From NCBI RefSeq assembly GCF_900302445.1, contig NZ_ONZF01000012.1:48105-112104 (forward strand): a stretch of 64,000 bases of DNA. The letters are read 5' to 3'. The notes under the pieces are model-generated. The model was given only the letters and a program-made list of their open reading frames with translations. It had not been told where the DNA came from and did no database searches. Each line of letters begins with the position of its first letter. The stretch's first letter is position 1. The stretch is from Palleronia abyssalis. GTDB lineage: Bacteria > Pseudomonadota > Alphaproteobacteria > Rhodobacterales > Rhodobacteraceae. This document shows positions 32,099-42,249 of the stretch, in pieces. Made by a program: the position numbers and the translations under genes.

Positions 32099-33420
32099 CT
32101 GCGAAGGGCTTCCTGAAGCGCCAAGTAAGAGGCCTTCGGGGTTCGCGCCTGGGTGCTGTAGTCGACATGGACGATGCCGAAGCGCGGTGCGTAGCCCTCG
32201 TTCCACTCGTAATTGTCCAAAAGCGACCAGGTGAAATAGCCCTTGACCGGGATACCCTCGTCGACAGCGCGTTTGACCTGACTGATATGCGCGTCGATAT
32301 AGGCGACCCGCTTGGCATCTTTCACCTCTCCGCCCGACAGGGTGTCGTTCCAGGCCATCCCGTTTTCGGTAACGTAAAGCGGAAGCCCGCGCGTATAGCC
32401 GTCATGCACTCGTTTCAGAAAGGAATGCAGCCCTTCGGGAAAGATCTCCCACCCGAGCTGCGTTTTCGGCAGAGATCCTTCCACGGCTTCGTGCGACGGC
32501 CAGGGGCCACCCGAGGGGCTGATGATCTTGCGGGTGTAGTAATTCAGGCCCATCCAGTCCAGCGGCTGGCCAATCAGGTCCATATCGTCCTGCCAGTTCT
32601 TCGGCATATGGGGCCCCAGCCCCTCCAGCACGTCGTCGGGGTAGCGACGGTTCATGAAGGCGCCGATGAAGAACCGGTTATAGTAGCCGTCGTAAAGCGT
32701 CGCGGCCTTGTGCGCTTCGGGGCTGCTGTCGGCCGGGGTGGCATATTCGAAGTTGCAGACCGCGCCGAGGTTCTTCACCCCAAGCCCGCGCATCACCTCG
32801 ATCGATCGGCCATGCGCCAGGCAGACATGGTGCATCGCCCGGGCCGTGGCCCGGATGTCGCGCAAGCCCGGCGCGTGGTTGCCCAGGAAATGCGACATGA
32901 AACCGACGCACCAAGGCTCGTTTATTGGGGCGGCCGACCAAACGCGATCGCCGATCCGCGACATGACGACTTCGGTAAAGCGCGCGAAATGATCCGCAAT
33001 CTCGCGGTTGCGCCACCCCCCGGCATCCGCGAGAGGCGAGGGAAGTTCCCAGTGATAGAGGGTCACGGCCGGCTTCAACCCGCGCTCTAGAAGGCCGTCG
33101 ACAAGCTTGTCGTAGAAGTCCAGACCTTCGGCATTCACGGCGCCAGTGCCGTCCGGAATGACCCGCGCCCAAGAGGTCGAGAAACGATAGACGTCGAAAT
33201 TCCCGTCGCGCAGAAGATCCAGATCTTCGGGCCATCGGTTGAGGTGATCGCACGCGATGTCCCCGTTCGCGGCACCTATCACGTTGCCCGGGGTTGCGGC
33301 AAAATCGTCCCAATGGGTCTGCCCCGCGCCGCCTTGGGCATGCCCTTCGATCTGATAAGATGACGTCGCCGCGCCGAAGAGGAAATCGTCAGGAAAGTCA
33401 GACCGGGTGTGAGTGAGCAT
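32095..33420 (-). CDS. Beta-glucosidase (GH1)
   Basis: Cytoplasmic GH1 hydrolase of about 441 residues that cleaves beta-glucosides such as cellobiose. FPDDFLFGAATSSYQIEG is the family N-terminus, PINEPWCVGF carries the acid/base Glu, YVTENGMAW the nucleophile Glu, and the C-terminal SLLDNYEWNEGYAPRFG binds the glycone. Starts at 33453 and 33483 are also open; 33420 is chosen because GH1 proteins usually begin about ten residues before the FPDDF motif. It forms a two-gene operon with glk. Confidence 0.93.
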   Translation of the reverse strand: MLTHTRSDFPDDFLFGAATSSYQIEGHAQGGAGQTHWDDFAATPGNVIGAANGDIACDHLNRWPEDLDLLRDGNFDVYRFSTSWARVIPDGTGAVNAEGLDFYDKLVDGLLERGLKPAVTLYHWELPSPLADAGGWRNREIADHFARFTEVVMSRIGDRVWSAAPINEPWCVGFMSHFLGNHAPGLRDIRATARAMHHVCLAHGRSIEVMRGLGVKNLGAVCNFEYATPADSSPEAHKAATLYDGYYNRFFIGAFMNRRYPDDVLEGLGPHMPKNWQDDMDLIGQPLDWMGLNYYTRKIISPSGGPWPSHEAVEGSLPKTQLGWEIFPEGLHSFLKRVHDGYTRGLPLYVTENGMAWNDTLSGGEVKDAKRVAYIDAHISQVKRAVDEGIPVKGYFTWSLLDNYEWNEGYAPRFGIVHVDYSTQARTPKASYLALQEALRR

Positions 33421-33518
33421 TTGTGCATCCGTGCTATGTGTCGCAGTCAACATAGGCGCCTGTCCGGCCGGGGTCAAAAACACCGTCTTCTGCAGCGCCG
33501 CAATCGCAAGCCTCTGAA

Positions 33519-33539
33519 AACAAGAATTTAATCTTTGTT
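33519..33539. promoter_or_regulatory. Imperfect palindrome in the bgl-agl divergent region
   Basis: A 21-bp inverted repeat centred at 33529, with arms aacaagaatt / aatctttgtt (8 of 10 pairs match), in the 249-bp gap between the beta-glucosidase and aglE starts. Its AT-rich sequence stands out in this GC-rich genome. It may be an operator for a LacI-type regulator such as AglR, but no regulator gene is in the window and the motif is not one I recognise. Confidence 0.4.
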
Positions 33540-33669
33540 GCTCTCGCCCGATTGGCGCCTAAGCTTCAGAAATGGCGAAACCGACACGGCGCGGGAGGGC
33601 CAGCCGGCCCCGCTCGTCGGGATCAGCCGGACAAAGGCGCGCCACAACAGAAGAAAAAGGGAGAGATAA

Positions 33670-35031
33670 ATGACCACCATGACAAAATTTTATGCGGGCG
33701 CCGCGATCCTTGCGCTTTCGAGCGGGATCGCACACGCGCAGGACTTGGTCTTCGAGAAGGGCGAGGGCGCATTCAGCTGGGACAGCCTGGAAGAGTTCGC
33801 GTCCAACAACGATTTCTCCGGCGAGTCGATCGACATCACGGGCCCTTGGACCGGCGCGGACGCCGAGCTGGTCAATTCCGTGATCGCCTATTTCGAAGAT
33901 GCGACCGGCGCGTCCGTCAATTACTCGGGCAGCGACAGCTTCGAGCAGGACATCGTCATCTCGACAGAGGCGAACTCGGCCCCGAACATCGCAGTGTTCC
34001 CGCAGCCGGGTCTGCTGAGCGATCTGGCCTCGCGCGGCGCCGTCACCCCGCTCGAGGATGAAACGGCCGAGTGGATCCGCGAAAACTACGCCGCCGGCGA
34101 CAGCTGGGTCGACCTTGCAACGTTCGAAGGCGAAGGCGGCGAAGACCGACTGTTCGCCTTCCCCTACAAGATCGACGTGAAATCGTTGGTCTGGTACGTG
34201 CCCGAGCAGTTCGAGGAGCTAGGCTTGGAAGTTCCCGAAACTTATGAAGAGCTAAAGGAGCTGACCCAAACCATCGCCGACGAAGGCGAAACGCCTTGGT
34301 GCATCGGTTTGGGATCGGGCGCCGCAACCGGATGGCCCGCGACCGACTGGGTCGAGGATTTGATGCTGCGGACCGTCAGCCCCGAACAGTACGACGCCTG
34401 GGTTTCCAACGAGCTGGATTTCTCGTCCGAGGAAGTTGTCAACGCGATCGGCGAATACGGTTGGTTCCTGCAGGACGGCTATGTCAGCGGCGGGCGCGAA
34501 GCCGCGGCCACGACCGACTTCCGCGACTCGCCATCGGGCCTGTTCCAGTTCCCTCCGGAATGCTACATGCACAAGCAGGCAACGTTCATCCCCACCTTCT
34601 TCCCGGAAGGCACTGTTGTCGGCGAGGATGTCGATTTCTTCTACTTCCCGGCGCCTGAATCCGGCGATCTCGGCCAGCCCGTTCTAGGCGGTGGCACCAT
34701 GTTTGCTATCACCGAAGACAGCGAAGCGACCCGTGGCTTCATCGACTTCCTCCAGACCCCACTGGCCCACGAAATCTGGGCGGCGCAGGGCGGCTTGCTG
34801 ACCCCGCATACGGGGATCAGCCAGGATGTGTTTCCCTCTGATAGCCAACGCGCGCTGAACGACATCCTGCTGAATGCCACAACGTTCCGTTTCGACGCAT
34901 CCGACCTGATGCCGGGCGAGATCGGCGCGGGCGCATTCTGGACCCAGATGGTTGAGTTCACGACCGGTAGCCAGGACGCCCAGGCGACCGGCGAGGCGAT
35001 CCAGAGCCGTTGGGACGCCCTTCAGAACTGA
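33670..35031 (+). CDS. aglE: Alpha-glucoside ABC transporter, substrate-binding protein
   Basis: Periplasmic binding protein of 453 residues that captures alpha-glucosides (in Sinorhizobium AglE: sucrose, maltose, trehalose). Signal peptide MTTMTKFYAGAAILALSSG with cleavage after AHA (residues 22-24). The type-1 extracellular sugar-binding fold shows ITGPWTGADAELVNSVIAYF, WYVPEQFEELGLEVPETYEE and GGGTMFAITEDSEATRGF. GGGAGAG precedes the ATG. The order aglE-aglF-aglG-aglA-aglK matches the rhizobial locus. Confidence 0.93.
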   Translation: MTTMTKFYAGAAILALSSGIAHAQDLVFEKGEGAFSWDSLEEFASNNDFSGESIDITGPWTGADAELVNSVIAYFEDATGASVNYSGSDSFEQDIVISTEANSAPNIAVFPQPGLLSDLASRGAVTPLEDETAEWIRENYAAGDSWVDLATFEGEGGEDRLFAFPYKIDVKSLVWYVPEQFEELGLEVPETYEELKELTQTIADEGETPWCIGLGSGAATGWPATDWVEDLMLRTVSPEQYDAWVSNELDFSSEEVVNAIGEYGWFLQDGYVSGGREAAATTDFRDSPSGLFQFPPECYMHKQATFIPTFFPEGTVVGEDVDFFYFPAPESGDLGQPVLGGGTMFAITEDSEATRGFIDFLQTPLAHEIWAAQGGLLTPHTGISQDVFPSDSQRALNDILLNATTFRFDASDLMPGEIGAGAFWTQMVEFTTGSQDAQATGEAIQSRWDALQN

Positions 35032-35041
35032 TCGAGCGACA

Positions 35042-35065
35042 GGGCGCGCCAAAGTTGGCGCGCCC
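35042..35065 (+). promoter_or_regulatory. Perfect 11-bp hairpin between aglE and aglF
   Basis: gggcgcgccaa / ttggcgcgccc with a two-base loop, 11 bases after the aglE stop. No T-run follows, so it is more likely an mRNA-stabilising 3' hairpin or partial attenuator than a full terminator. This would favour the binding protein over the permeases, as seen in other ABC sugar operons. Confidence 0.7.
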
Positions 35066-35181
35066 GACCTCCTGCGTGGGCCTCCAAAAGAACCAGGTGT
35101 TGCCAAGAGAGCCTGAGTCGGCGCATCCTCCTCCAACAGCGACCGCCTAAATGTCGCGACAATAAACCAGGGAGGAAGACT

Positions 35182-36162
35182 ATGCCGGTTATCCTGCAAG
35201 GTCTTATCACGATCCTGATCGGGGTTGGAGGCTGCGTCGGCTATTTCTACCTTTCGAACCTGATACTCGACCGTTTCATCTTCCCGGCCAAGGGCGAGAA
35301 TATCGGGCGCAACATCAATCGCGCGAATGCTGTAAGGCCGTGGTTGTTTCTGTTCCCCGCCATGTTCGTCCTGGGCCTGTATCTGGTTTACCCCGTCGTG
35401 GGCTCGTTCGTCCGCTCACTCTACGGGCGTAATCCGAATGAGTTCGTGGGGCTTGGGAATTACATTTCCCTTTTCGGGTCTTCGGATTTCCAGACATCAT
35501 TTTTCAACAATTTCCTGTGGGTTATCATCGTCCCCGCGGCGTCCACCTTTATCGGTCTGGTCGTTGCGCAGCTGACCGATAACCTCAGCTGGGGAAACCT
35601 GGCGAAGTCGCTGATCTTCATGCCTATGGCGATCAGCTTTGTCGGCGCTTCGCTGATCTGGAAATTCGTTTATGCCAACGATGCCGATATCGGCTTGATC
35701 AATGCGATCCGGGCAATGTTAGGTTTCGAAAACCCGATCGACGTGATGCAAATCCCATTTTGGAACAACCTGTTTCTCATGGTCATCCTGATCTGGATCC
35801 AGACGGGGTTCGCAATGGTCATCCTGTCGGCGGCCTTGCGTGGTATCCCCGAAGAGACCATCGAAGCCGCCATTCTGGACGGGGCCAATCCCTGGCAGCT
35901 TTTCTTCAAGATCAAGGTGCCGCAGATCATGGCGACTATCGTGGTTGTTTGGACGACGATCACGATCCTCGTCCTGAAGGTCTTCGATATTGTCTATACC
36001 ATGACCGGCGGAAATTTCGGGACCGAGATCCTCCCGAGTTACATGATGGACTTCATGTTCCGCGACGACGGCCGGGCGACCGCAATTGCCTTCGTCATCA
36101 TGATCGTGGTGCTGCCGGTGATGATTTGGAACATTCGGGAAGCCCGGAAGGAGATGCGGTAA
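35182..36162 (+). CDS. aglF: Alpha-glucoside ABC transporter, permease
   Basis: Inner-membrane permease, 326 residues, about seven hydrophobic segments. The EAA loop that docks the ATPase reads EAAILDGANPWQLFFKIKVP near residues 230-249. GGGAGGAAG precedes the ATG. Pairs with AglG two bases downstream. Confidence 0.92.
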   Translation: MPVILQGLITILIGVGGCVGYFYLSNLILDRFIFPAKGENIGRNINRANAVRPWLFLFPAMFVLGLYLVYPVVGSFVRSLYGRNPNEFVGLGNYISLFGSSDFQTSFFNNFLWVIIVPAASTFIGLVVAQLTDNLSWGNLAKSLIFMPMAISFVGASLIWKFVYANDADIGLINAIRAMLGFENPIDVMQIPFWNNLFLMVILIWIQTGFAMVILSAALRGIPEETIEAAILDGANPWQLFFKIKVPQIMATIVVVWTTITILVLKVFDIVYTMTGGNFGTEILPSYMMDFMFRDDGRATAIAFVIMIVVLPVMIWNIREARKEMR

Positions 36163-36163
36163 G

Positions 36164-37315
36164 ATGGATAATATCGCCGGAACGAAATCTTCGTTGATGT
36201 GGGCGACGCACCTTTCGGTGCTGTTCCTTGTCTTGTTGTGGCTGATCCCGACGATCGGTCTGTTCGTGTCGTCCTTCCGGGATCGCGACCAGATCTCTGA
36301 GTCCGGTTGGTGGGAGGCCCCATTTGCGGTCGAGCTGACCGCGCGGGGCCGGACTGCGGCCGACGCCGTGCAAGACGGCGATGTCTATGTGATTACCGGC
36401 AACATTTATGATGACCCCGAAGCCCGAAGCTATTTCCCCGGCGGGGGAGGCGAGATCGTCGCGTTCGGAACCTCCGGGCGCGCGCCGGGCGAGTTTCCGG
36501 CGGGCGAGCGGGTCGAGATCGGTGATGGCGAAACGCTGGTGGTGAATACCGACGGCACCTACGAATGGCGCACGCCCGAGGACCCGGGTGATCGTGGCCA
36601 GCGTGTCTATTTCGCTGCCGAAAGCCCGCCGAACTTCACGACAGAGAATTACGAACAGGTGCTGACGGCGGACAACATGGATCGGGCGTTCATCAACACG
36701 CTGACGGTGACGATCCCCGCGACCATCATCCCGATCCTTGTGGCGGCCTTTGCAGCCTATGCGCTGGCGTGGATGGATTTTCCCGGGCGCGGTGTCCTGA
36801 TTGCCGTTGTTGTTGGCCTTCTGGTCGTCCCGCTCCAGCTTGCCCTTGTTCCGATGCTGAACCTGCACAACAGTATTGGCATCGGGCAAAGCTTCATCGG
36901 CATCTGGTTCGCACATACAGCATTCGGAATGCCGTTGGCCGTTTACCTACTGCGAAACTACATGGCGGGATTGCCGCGCGATATTATCGAAAGCGCAAAA
37001 GTGGACGGCGCCACGGATTTCGAGCTTTTCCTAAGGATCGTCCTGCCCTTGTCGCTACCGGCGCTAGCCGCGTTCTCGATTTTCCAGTTCCTGTGGACTT
37101 GGAACGACCTGCTGGTCGCGAAGGTCTTCCTTCCGTCCGACGACGCGTCCAAGGTGATGACCGTCAAGATTGCGGACGACCTGCTGGGCAGCCGGGGCGG
37201 CGATTGGGGCATTCTCGCGACGGCAGCCTTCGTGTCGATCGCCGTCCCGCTGGTGGTGTTCTTTTCGATGCAACGGTTTCTGGTCCGCGGACTTCTTGCC
37301 GGTTCGGTCAAGTAA
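36164..37315 (+). CDS. aglG: Alpha-glucoside ABC transporter, permease
   Basis: Second permease, 383 residues. TM1 (about 16-37) is followed by an unusually long, acidic, Gly-rich periplasmic loop of about 125 residues before the remaining five segments; long AglG proteins with such a loop are known in rhizobia. The EAA loop is ESAKVDGATDFELFLRIVLP. It forms the heterodimeric channel with AglF. Confidence 0.92.
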   Translation: MDNIAGTKSSLMWATHLSVLFLVLLWLIPTIGLFVSSFRDRDQISESGWWEAPFAVELTARGRTAADAVQDGDVYVITGNIYDDPEARSYFPGGGGEIVAFGTSGRAPGEFPAGERVEIGDGETLVVNTDGTYEWRTPEDPGDRGQRVYFAAESPPNFTTENYEQVLTADNMDRAFINTLTVTIPATIIPILVAAFAAYALAWMDFPGRGVLIAVVVGLLVVPLQLALVPMLNLHNSIGIGQSFIGIWFAHTAFGMPLAVYLLRNYMAGLPRDIIESAKVDGATDFELFLRIVLPLSLPALAAFSIFQFLWTWNDLLVAKVFLPSDDASKVMTVKIADDLLGSRGGDWGILATAAFVSIAVPLVVFFSMQRFLVRGLLAGSVK

Positions 37316-37318
37316 CAC

Positions 37319-38977
37319 ATGGCATTCGTCGAAGCTTCTTCGCGCCGCCCGGGCGCGGCCGGATCGTCGGACCCGGATTGGTGGCGCGGTGCTATCATCT
37401 ATCAGATCTATCCCCGATCCTTTCAGGATTCGAACGACGATGGGGTGGGTGACCTATCGGGCATTATCCACCGGATGGACTACCTGAAACGGCTTGGGGT
37501 GGACGCCATCTGGGTATCGCCATTTTTCCGGTCGCCCATGCTCGATTTCGGTTACGATGTTTCTTCGTTCCGGGATGTGGACCCGTTGTTCGGATCGATG
37601 GGGGATTTCGAGGCGCTGATCCACCGGGCGCACCAGCTCGGAATACGGGTGCTGATCGACTTGGTGATGAGCCACACCTCGGAGGACCACCGCTGGTTCA
37701 AGGAAAGCCGGCACAGCCGCGACAATCCAAAGGCGGATTGGTATGTCTGGGCCGATCCGAAGCCCGATGGCAGCCCGCCGAACAACTGGCTTTCCATTTT
37801 CGGCGGTTCTGCATGGGAATGGGAAGGCGAGCGGATGCAGTATTACCTGCACAACTTCCTGATCGAACAGCCTGACTTGAATTTCCACAACCCGGAGGTT
37901 CAAGCCGAACTCTTCGATATCGTTCGGTTCTGGCTTGACAAGGGCGTCGACGGGTTTCGACTGGATGTCGTGAATTTCTATTTCCACGACAGAGAGTTGA
38001 GGGATAACCCCCCATTGCCCGCGGGGGACCGAAACGACAACACGGCCCCGTCTGTGAACCCCTACAACTTCCAAGACCATCTTTACGACAAGACCCAGCC
38101 TGAGAACCTAGTATTTCTTCAAAACCTTCGCGAGGTCATGGACGAGTACCCCGGTATCACCAGCGTCGGCGAGATCGGGGAAAGCCAACGGGGGATGCAA
38201 ACCCAGCGCGACTATACGTCGAACGGGCGGTTGCACATGGCGTATGACTTCGATTTCCTCGCCACGGCATTTCCGTCGGGCTCTCGTATCAAGGAGGTGC
38301 TTGAACGGTTTGATCGGATCGTGACCGAAGGATGGGCCTGCTGGGCGTTCTCGAACCACGACGTGGAACGCTATGCCTCGCGCTTCGATCTGAATGAAGC
38401 GCAGCGCAAGCTTTATGCCGCGATCCTGATGACGCTGAAGGGAACCGTCTGTCTTTATCAAGGAGAAGAGCTTGGCTTGACCGAGGCTTACGTTCCTTAT
38501 GAGGATCTGCAGGATCCGTACGGCAAGCGGTTTTGGCCAAAATACAAGGGCCGCGATGGTTGCCGCACGCCTATGCCTTGGACGCAAGAACATTTTGGCG
38601 GGTTCACCGACGTCCGGCCCTGGTTGCCCGTGGCCGTGGAACATCTGGACCGCGCCGTTTCCGTGCAGGAGCGTGATCTGGGCTCGACCTTGACCTTTTA
38701 TCGCGCATTCATCGGGTTTCGAAGAACGATCAAAGCGCTTTCGAAGGGCGATCTCGAGATCCTCGAGGCCAATGACGAACGCCTCGTCATGATCCGCCAA
38801 TTCGAGGACCTGCGTGTCTTCGTCGCCTACAATCTTTTGGACGTGCCGTGCGTGATCCCGTTGCCCGAGGGCGATTGGGTCCCACGCGACGATGCGCCGT
38901 TCCAGGCCGTCCTATCCGGGCGGCAATTCGAGATAGGCCCCTATCAGGGGGCATTCGCCATTTCGGCGACGGGATGA
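37319..38977 (+). CDS. aglA: Alpha-glucosidase (GH13)
   Basis: Cytoplasmic GH13 enzyme of 552 residues that hydrolyses imported alpha-glucosides. Motifs: IYQIYPRSFQDSNDDGVGDL, LIDLVMSHTSEDH, GFRLDVVNFYF (nucleophile Asp), SVGEIGESQ (acid Glu) and FSNHDVERYASRF. LYQGEELGLTEA is the usual oligo-1,6-glucosidase-like feature. It begins three bases after the permease gene, so uptake and hydrolysis are co-expressed. Confidence 0.94.
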   Translation: MAFVEASSRRPGAAGSSDPDWWRGAIIYQIYPRSFQDSNDDGVGDLSGIIHRMDYLKRLGVDAIWVSPFFRSPMLDFGYDVSSFRDVDPLFGSMGDFEALIHRAHQLGIRVLIDLVMSHTSEDHRWFKESRHSRDNPKADWYVWADPKPDGSPPNNWLSIFGGSAWEWEGERMQYYLHNFLIEQPDLNFHNPEVQAELFDIVRFWLDKGVDGFRLDVVNFYFHDRELRDNPPLPAGDRNDNTAPSVNPYNFQDHLYDKTQPENLVFLQNLREVMDEYPGITSVGEIGESQRGMQTQRDYTSNGRLHMAYDFDFLATAFPSGSRIKEVLERFDRIVTEGWACWAFSNHDVERYASRFDLNEAQRKLYAAILMTLKGTVCLYQGEELGLTEAYVPYEDLQDPYGKRFWPKYKGRDGCRTPMPWTQEHFGGFTDVRPWLPVAVEHLDRAVSVQERDLGSTLTFYRAFIGFRRTIKALSKGDLEILEANDERLVMIRQFEDLRVFVAYNLLDVPCVIPLPEGDWVPRDDAPFQAVLSGRQFEIGPYQGAFAISATG

Positions 38978-38993
38978 ACCGGGGAGGAAAACC

Positions 38994-40102
<1,109 letters not shown>

Positions 40103-40106
<4 letters not shown>

Positions 40107-40591
40107 GCGGATTCGGTTCGCACAGTGTCGGCTTTGTTCGTGGCGCAATGCTTGTCATTTGTGGGATGCGTCAGTGTTGCTCCGCCCAGAAGACATTCGA
40201 GCGCGTTCGAGGGAAGCCCACCGACCTGGCTGAAGAACCCGAGGGCGTCATAGTGGTTGTAGGCTTCGGCAACCCTGCCGTTACAGATCCGCATCATCGT
40301 CTGTCCGCTGATCTCCACCGGTTCCCCGTTGGCCTTTGCCGAGCCGTGGCAAACGACCAGGGCGGAGATCCAGTCATCGACTTCCAGAACGGTGACGACC
40401 TCGACCTGAAGGTCTGAAAGGTGCATCCGCACGGAGTTGACGAGCGTCACCATATCCTCCGGTGTCAGCTCGAGTTCGGGCGCGATGCCCTTGACCTGGG
40501 CCTCCTTGGCGAAGAAGCCGGGTAGCGCTTCGAGATCGGCAGTGACCCAGATCGCGCGGAAAACGTTTTCCACGAAAGCACGCGTGTTCAT
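40103..40591 (-). CDS. SnoaL/NTF2-like protein
   Basis: Soluble protein of 162 residues with the SnoaL (NTF2-like cone) pattern: N-terminal helix FVENVFRAIWVTADLEALPGFF, the conserved GxxG-type mid region, and GQTMMRICNGRVAEAYNHYDALGF near the end of the fold, which is typical of the ester-cyclase/SnoaL group. GGAAGG precedes the start. The last 30 residues look like a disordered tail. Substrate and role are unknown. Confidence 0.75.
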
Positions 40592-41110
40592 TCCGAAACC
40601 TTCCGATTAACCATGGGTAACGGTAGGCATTCGCAACTTAAGGATGAGTAAAGAAGTGCAGGCTTCTGTTGCCAGGTGCCTGCGAACCCCGCCTTACGTT
40701 GCTAGACGCAAGGGCTTCAATTTCGGTCTTGTTACTGCTTACGCAGCAACGGCGACCGGAGCACGATTGTCATTGGCAATTGTACTTTTCCGGACCGATA
40801 ACGGTGGTACCTCACCGAGACAAAGCAACATCTTTAGACGTCCGTCGATCCTATTTCGGCCCCATGCACCCCAATGAAGGTGATTTTGGTGGAGCCGCCG
40901 GGTACCGCCCCCGGGTCCGATCCGCTTATTACATGCGCGTTTATGTCCATAGTCCCTTTCGAGACATCATGAATATGGGCGGCAACGTACCGACTTTCAA
41001 CCCGCATTTCACGCGGCGAACGGCGCCGGGGACGGCTTTGGGCCACCTTTGGCATGGATTTGCCGAATGCCTAGGCTACGCTTGCCAGTGGCGTAGCGAG
41101 GGAGAGTGCC
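40592..41110. other. Intergenic stretch of 519 bases, no gene seen
   Basis: Divergent region between the SnoaL-like gene and acuI. The open frames here have no family resemblance, low-quality starts and atypical codon use. Parts are less GC-rich than the surroundings. It should contain both promoters; I cannot assign boxes. Confidence 0.5.
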
Positions 41111-42100
41111 ATGAAAGCGTTGGTCGTGGAGAAGGATGACGACGGGAAGACCCATGCCGGGGTTCAGGATGTCGACGAAGCCCGGTTGCCCGATGCCGAT
41201 GTAACCGTGGATGTCGAGTATTCTACCCTGAACTACAAGGACGGTTTGTGCCTCGGTCCCGGCGGCGGGCTTGTCCGAAACTATCCGCACGTTCCCGGCA
41301 TCGACTTCGCGGGCACCGTCTCGGCGTCGGAGCACGAATGCTACAAGCCTGGCGACAAGGTCATTCTAACTGGGTGGCGCGTCGGCGAAGCCCATTGGGG
41401 TGGCTACGCTGAAAAGGCCCGGGTGAAGGCGGAATGGCTGGTTCCCTTGCCCGACGGCTTGACGACCCGGCAGGCCATGGCAGTCGGAACGGCCGGGTTC
41501 ACCGCCATGCTGGCCATCATCGCTCTGGAAGATCACGGAATGTCCCCCGATCGCCCCGAACCCGTGCTTGTCACCGGCGCTTCGGGGGGTGTCGGCTCGG
41601 TCGCTGTCGCGATCTTGCACAATCTGGGTTACAAGGTTGCTGCGGTGACGGGCCGCCCGGAGAATGAGGCATACCTGCGTGACCTGGGTGCGGATGAAAT
41701 CGTGCCCCGCGACGAACTTGTTGAGACGACGAAACGCCCCTTGGAGAGTGAACGCTGGCAGGGATGCGTCGACGCGGTAGGCGGTCCGATGCTGGCCCGT
41801 ATCCTGGGCCAGTTAGTATATGGCGGGTCGGCGGCGGCAGTCGGCCTGGCCGGCGGGGCCGACCTGCCCGCGAAGGTGATTCCGTTTCTTCTGCGCGGCG
41901 TGAACCTGTTGGGTATCGACAGCGTGATGCAGCCCTATGAAAATCGCCTCAAGGCATGGCGTTGCATTGCGACCGATCTTCCGATGGACAAGGTCGAAGC
42001 AATGCTTGAGCCCGCAACATTGGAGGACCTGCCCGACCTTGGAGCCAAGATCCTGAAGGGGCAGGTGAAAGGCAGGGTCCTGGTCTCGATCAAAGGCTGA
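41111..42100 (+). CDS. acuI: Acryloyl-CoA reductase-type MDR oxidoreductase (AcuI/YhdH)
   Basis: NADPH-dependent zinc-free MDR enzyme, 329 residues, of the YhdH/AcuI family, which detoxifies acryloyl-CoA formed from DMSP or acrylate. Visible: STLNYKDGLCLGPGGGL, VPGIDFAGTVSASEH, WGGYAEKARVKAEWLVPLP, GTAGFTAMLAI and the nucleotide loop VTGASGGVGSVAVAI. GGGAGAG precedes the ATG. A betaine/DMSP-type BCCT carrier follows 150 bases later, which supports a DMSP role, though no DMSP lyase or dmdA is in the window. Confidence 0.88.
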   Translation: MKALVVEKDDDGKTHAGVQDVDEARLPDADVTVDVEYSTLNYKDGLCLGPGGGLVRNYPHVPGIDFAGTVSASEHECYKPGDKVILTGWRVGEAHWGGYAEKARVKAEWLVPLPDGLTTRQAMAVGTAGFTAMLAIIALEDHGMSPDRPEPVLVTGASGGVGSVAVAILHNLGYKVAAVTGRPENEAYLRDLGADEIVPRDELVETTKRPLESERWQGCVDAVGGPMLARILGQLVYGGSAAAVGLAGGADLPAKVIPFLLRGVNLLGIDSVMQPYENRLKAWRCIATDLPMDKVEAMLEPATLEDLPDLGAKILKGQVKGRVLVSIKG

Positions 42101-42249
42101 CACTCTTGGTCCCTGACCGCCAGTATGCGGATTGTGCCACTGGGCTATGAATTTTGCGCATCTAGGTTACGATTTCGTAAGCGCCGGGTTAAGAAGCGCC
42201 TTTCGCCGCCACCGAACTGCGGCCTCCGAACAGTGAGGGAACTTGCAAT

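Noticed and set aside
40669..41139. A 156-codon frame in the gap before acuI
   Set aside because: No ribosome site, no family resemblance, overlaps the acuI start.
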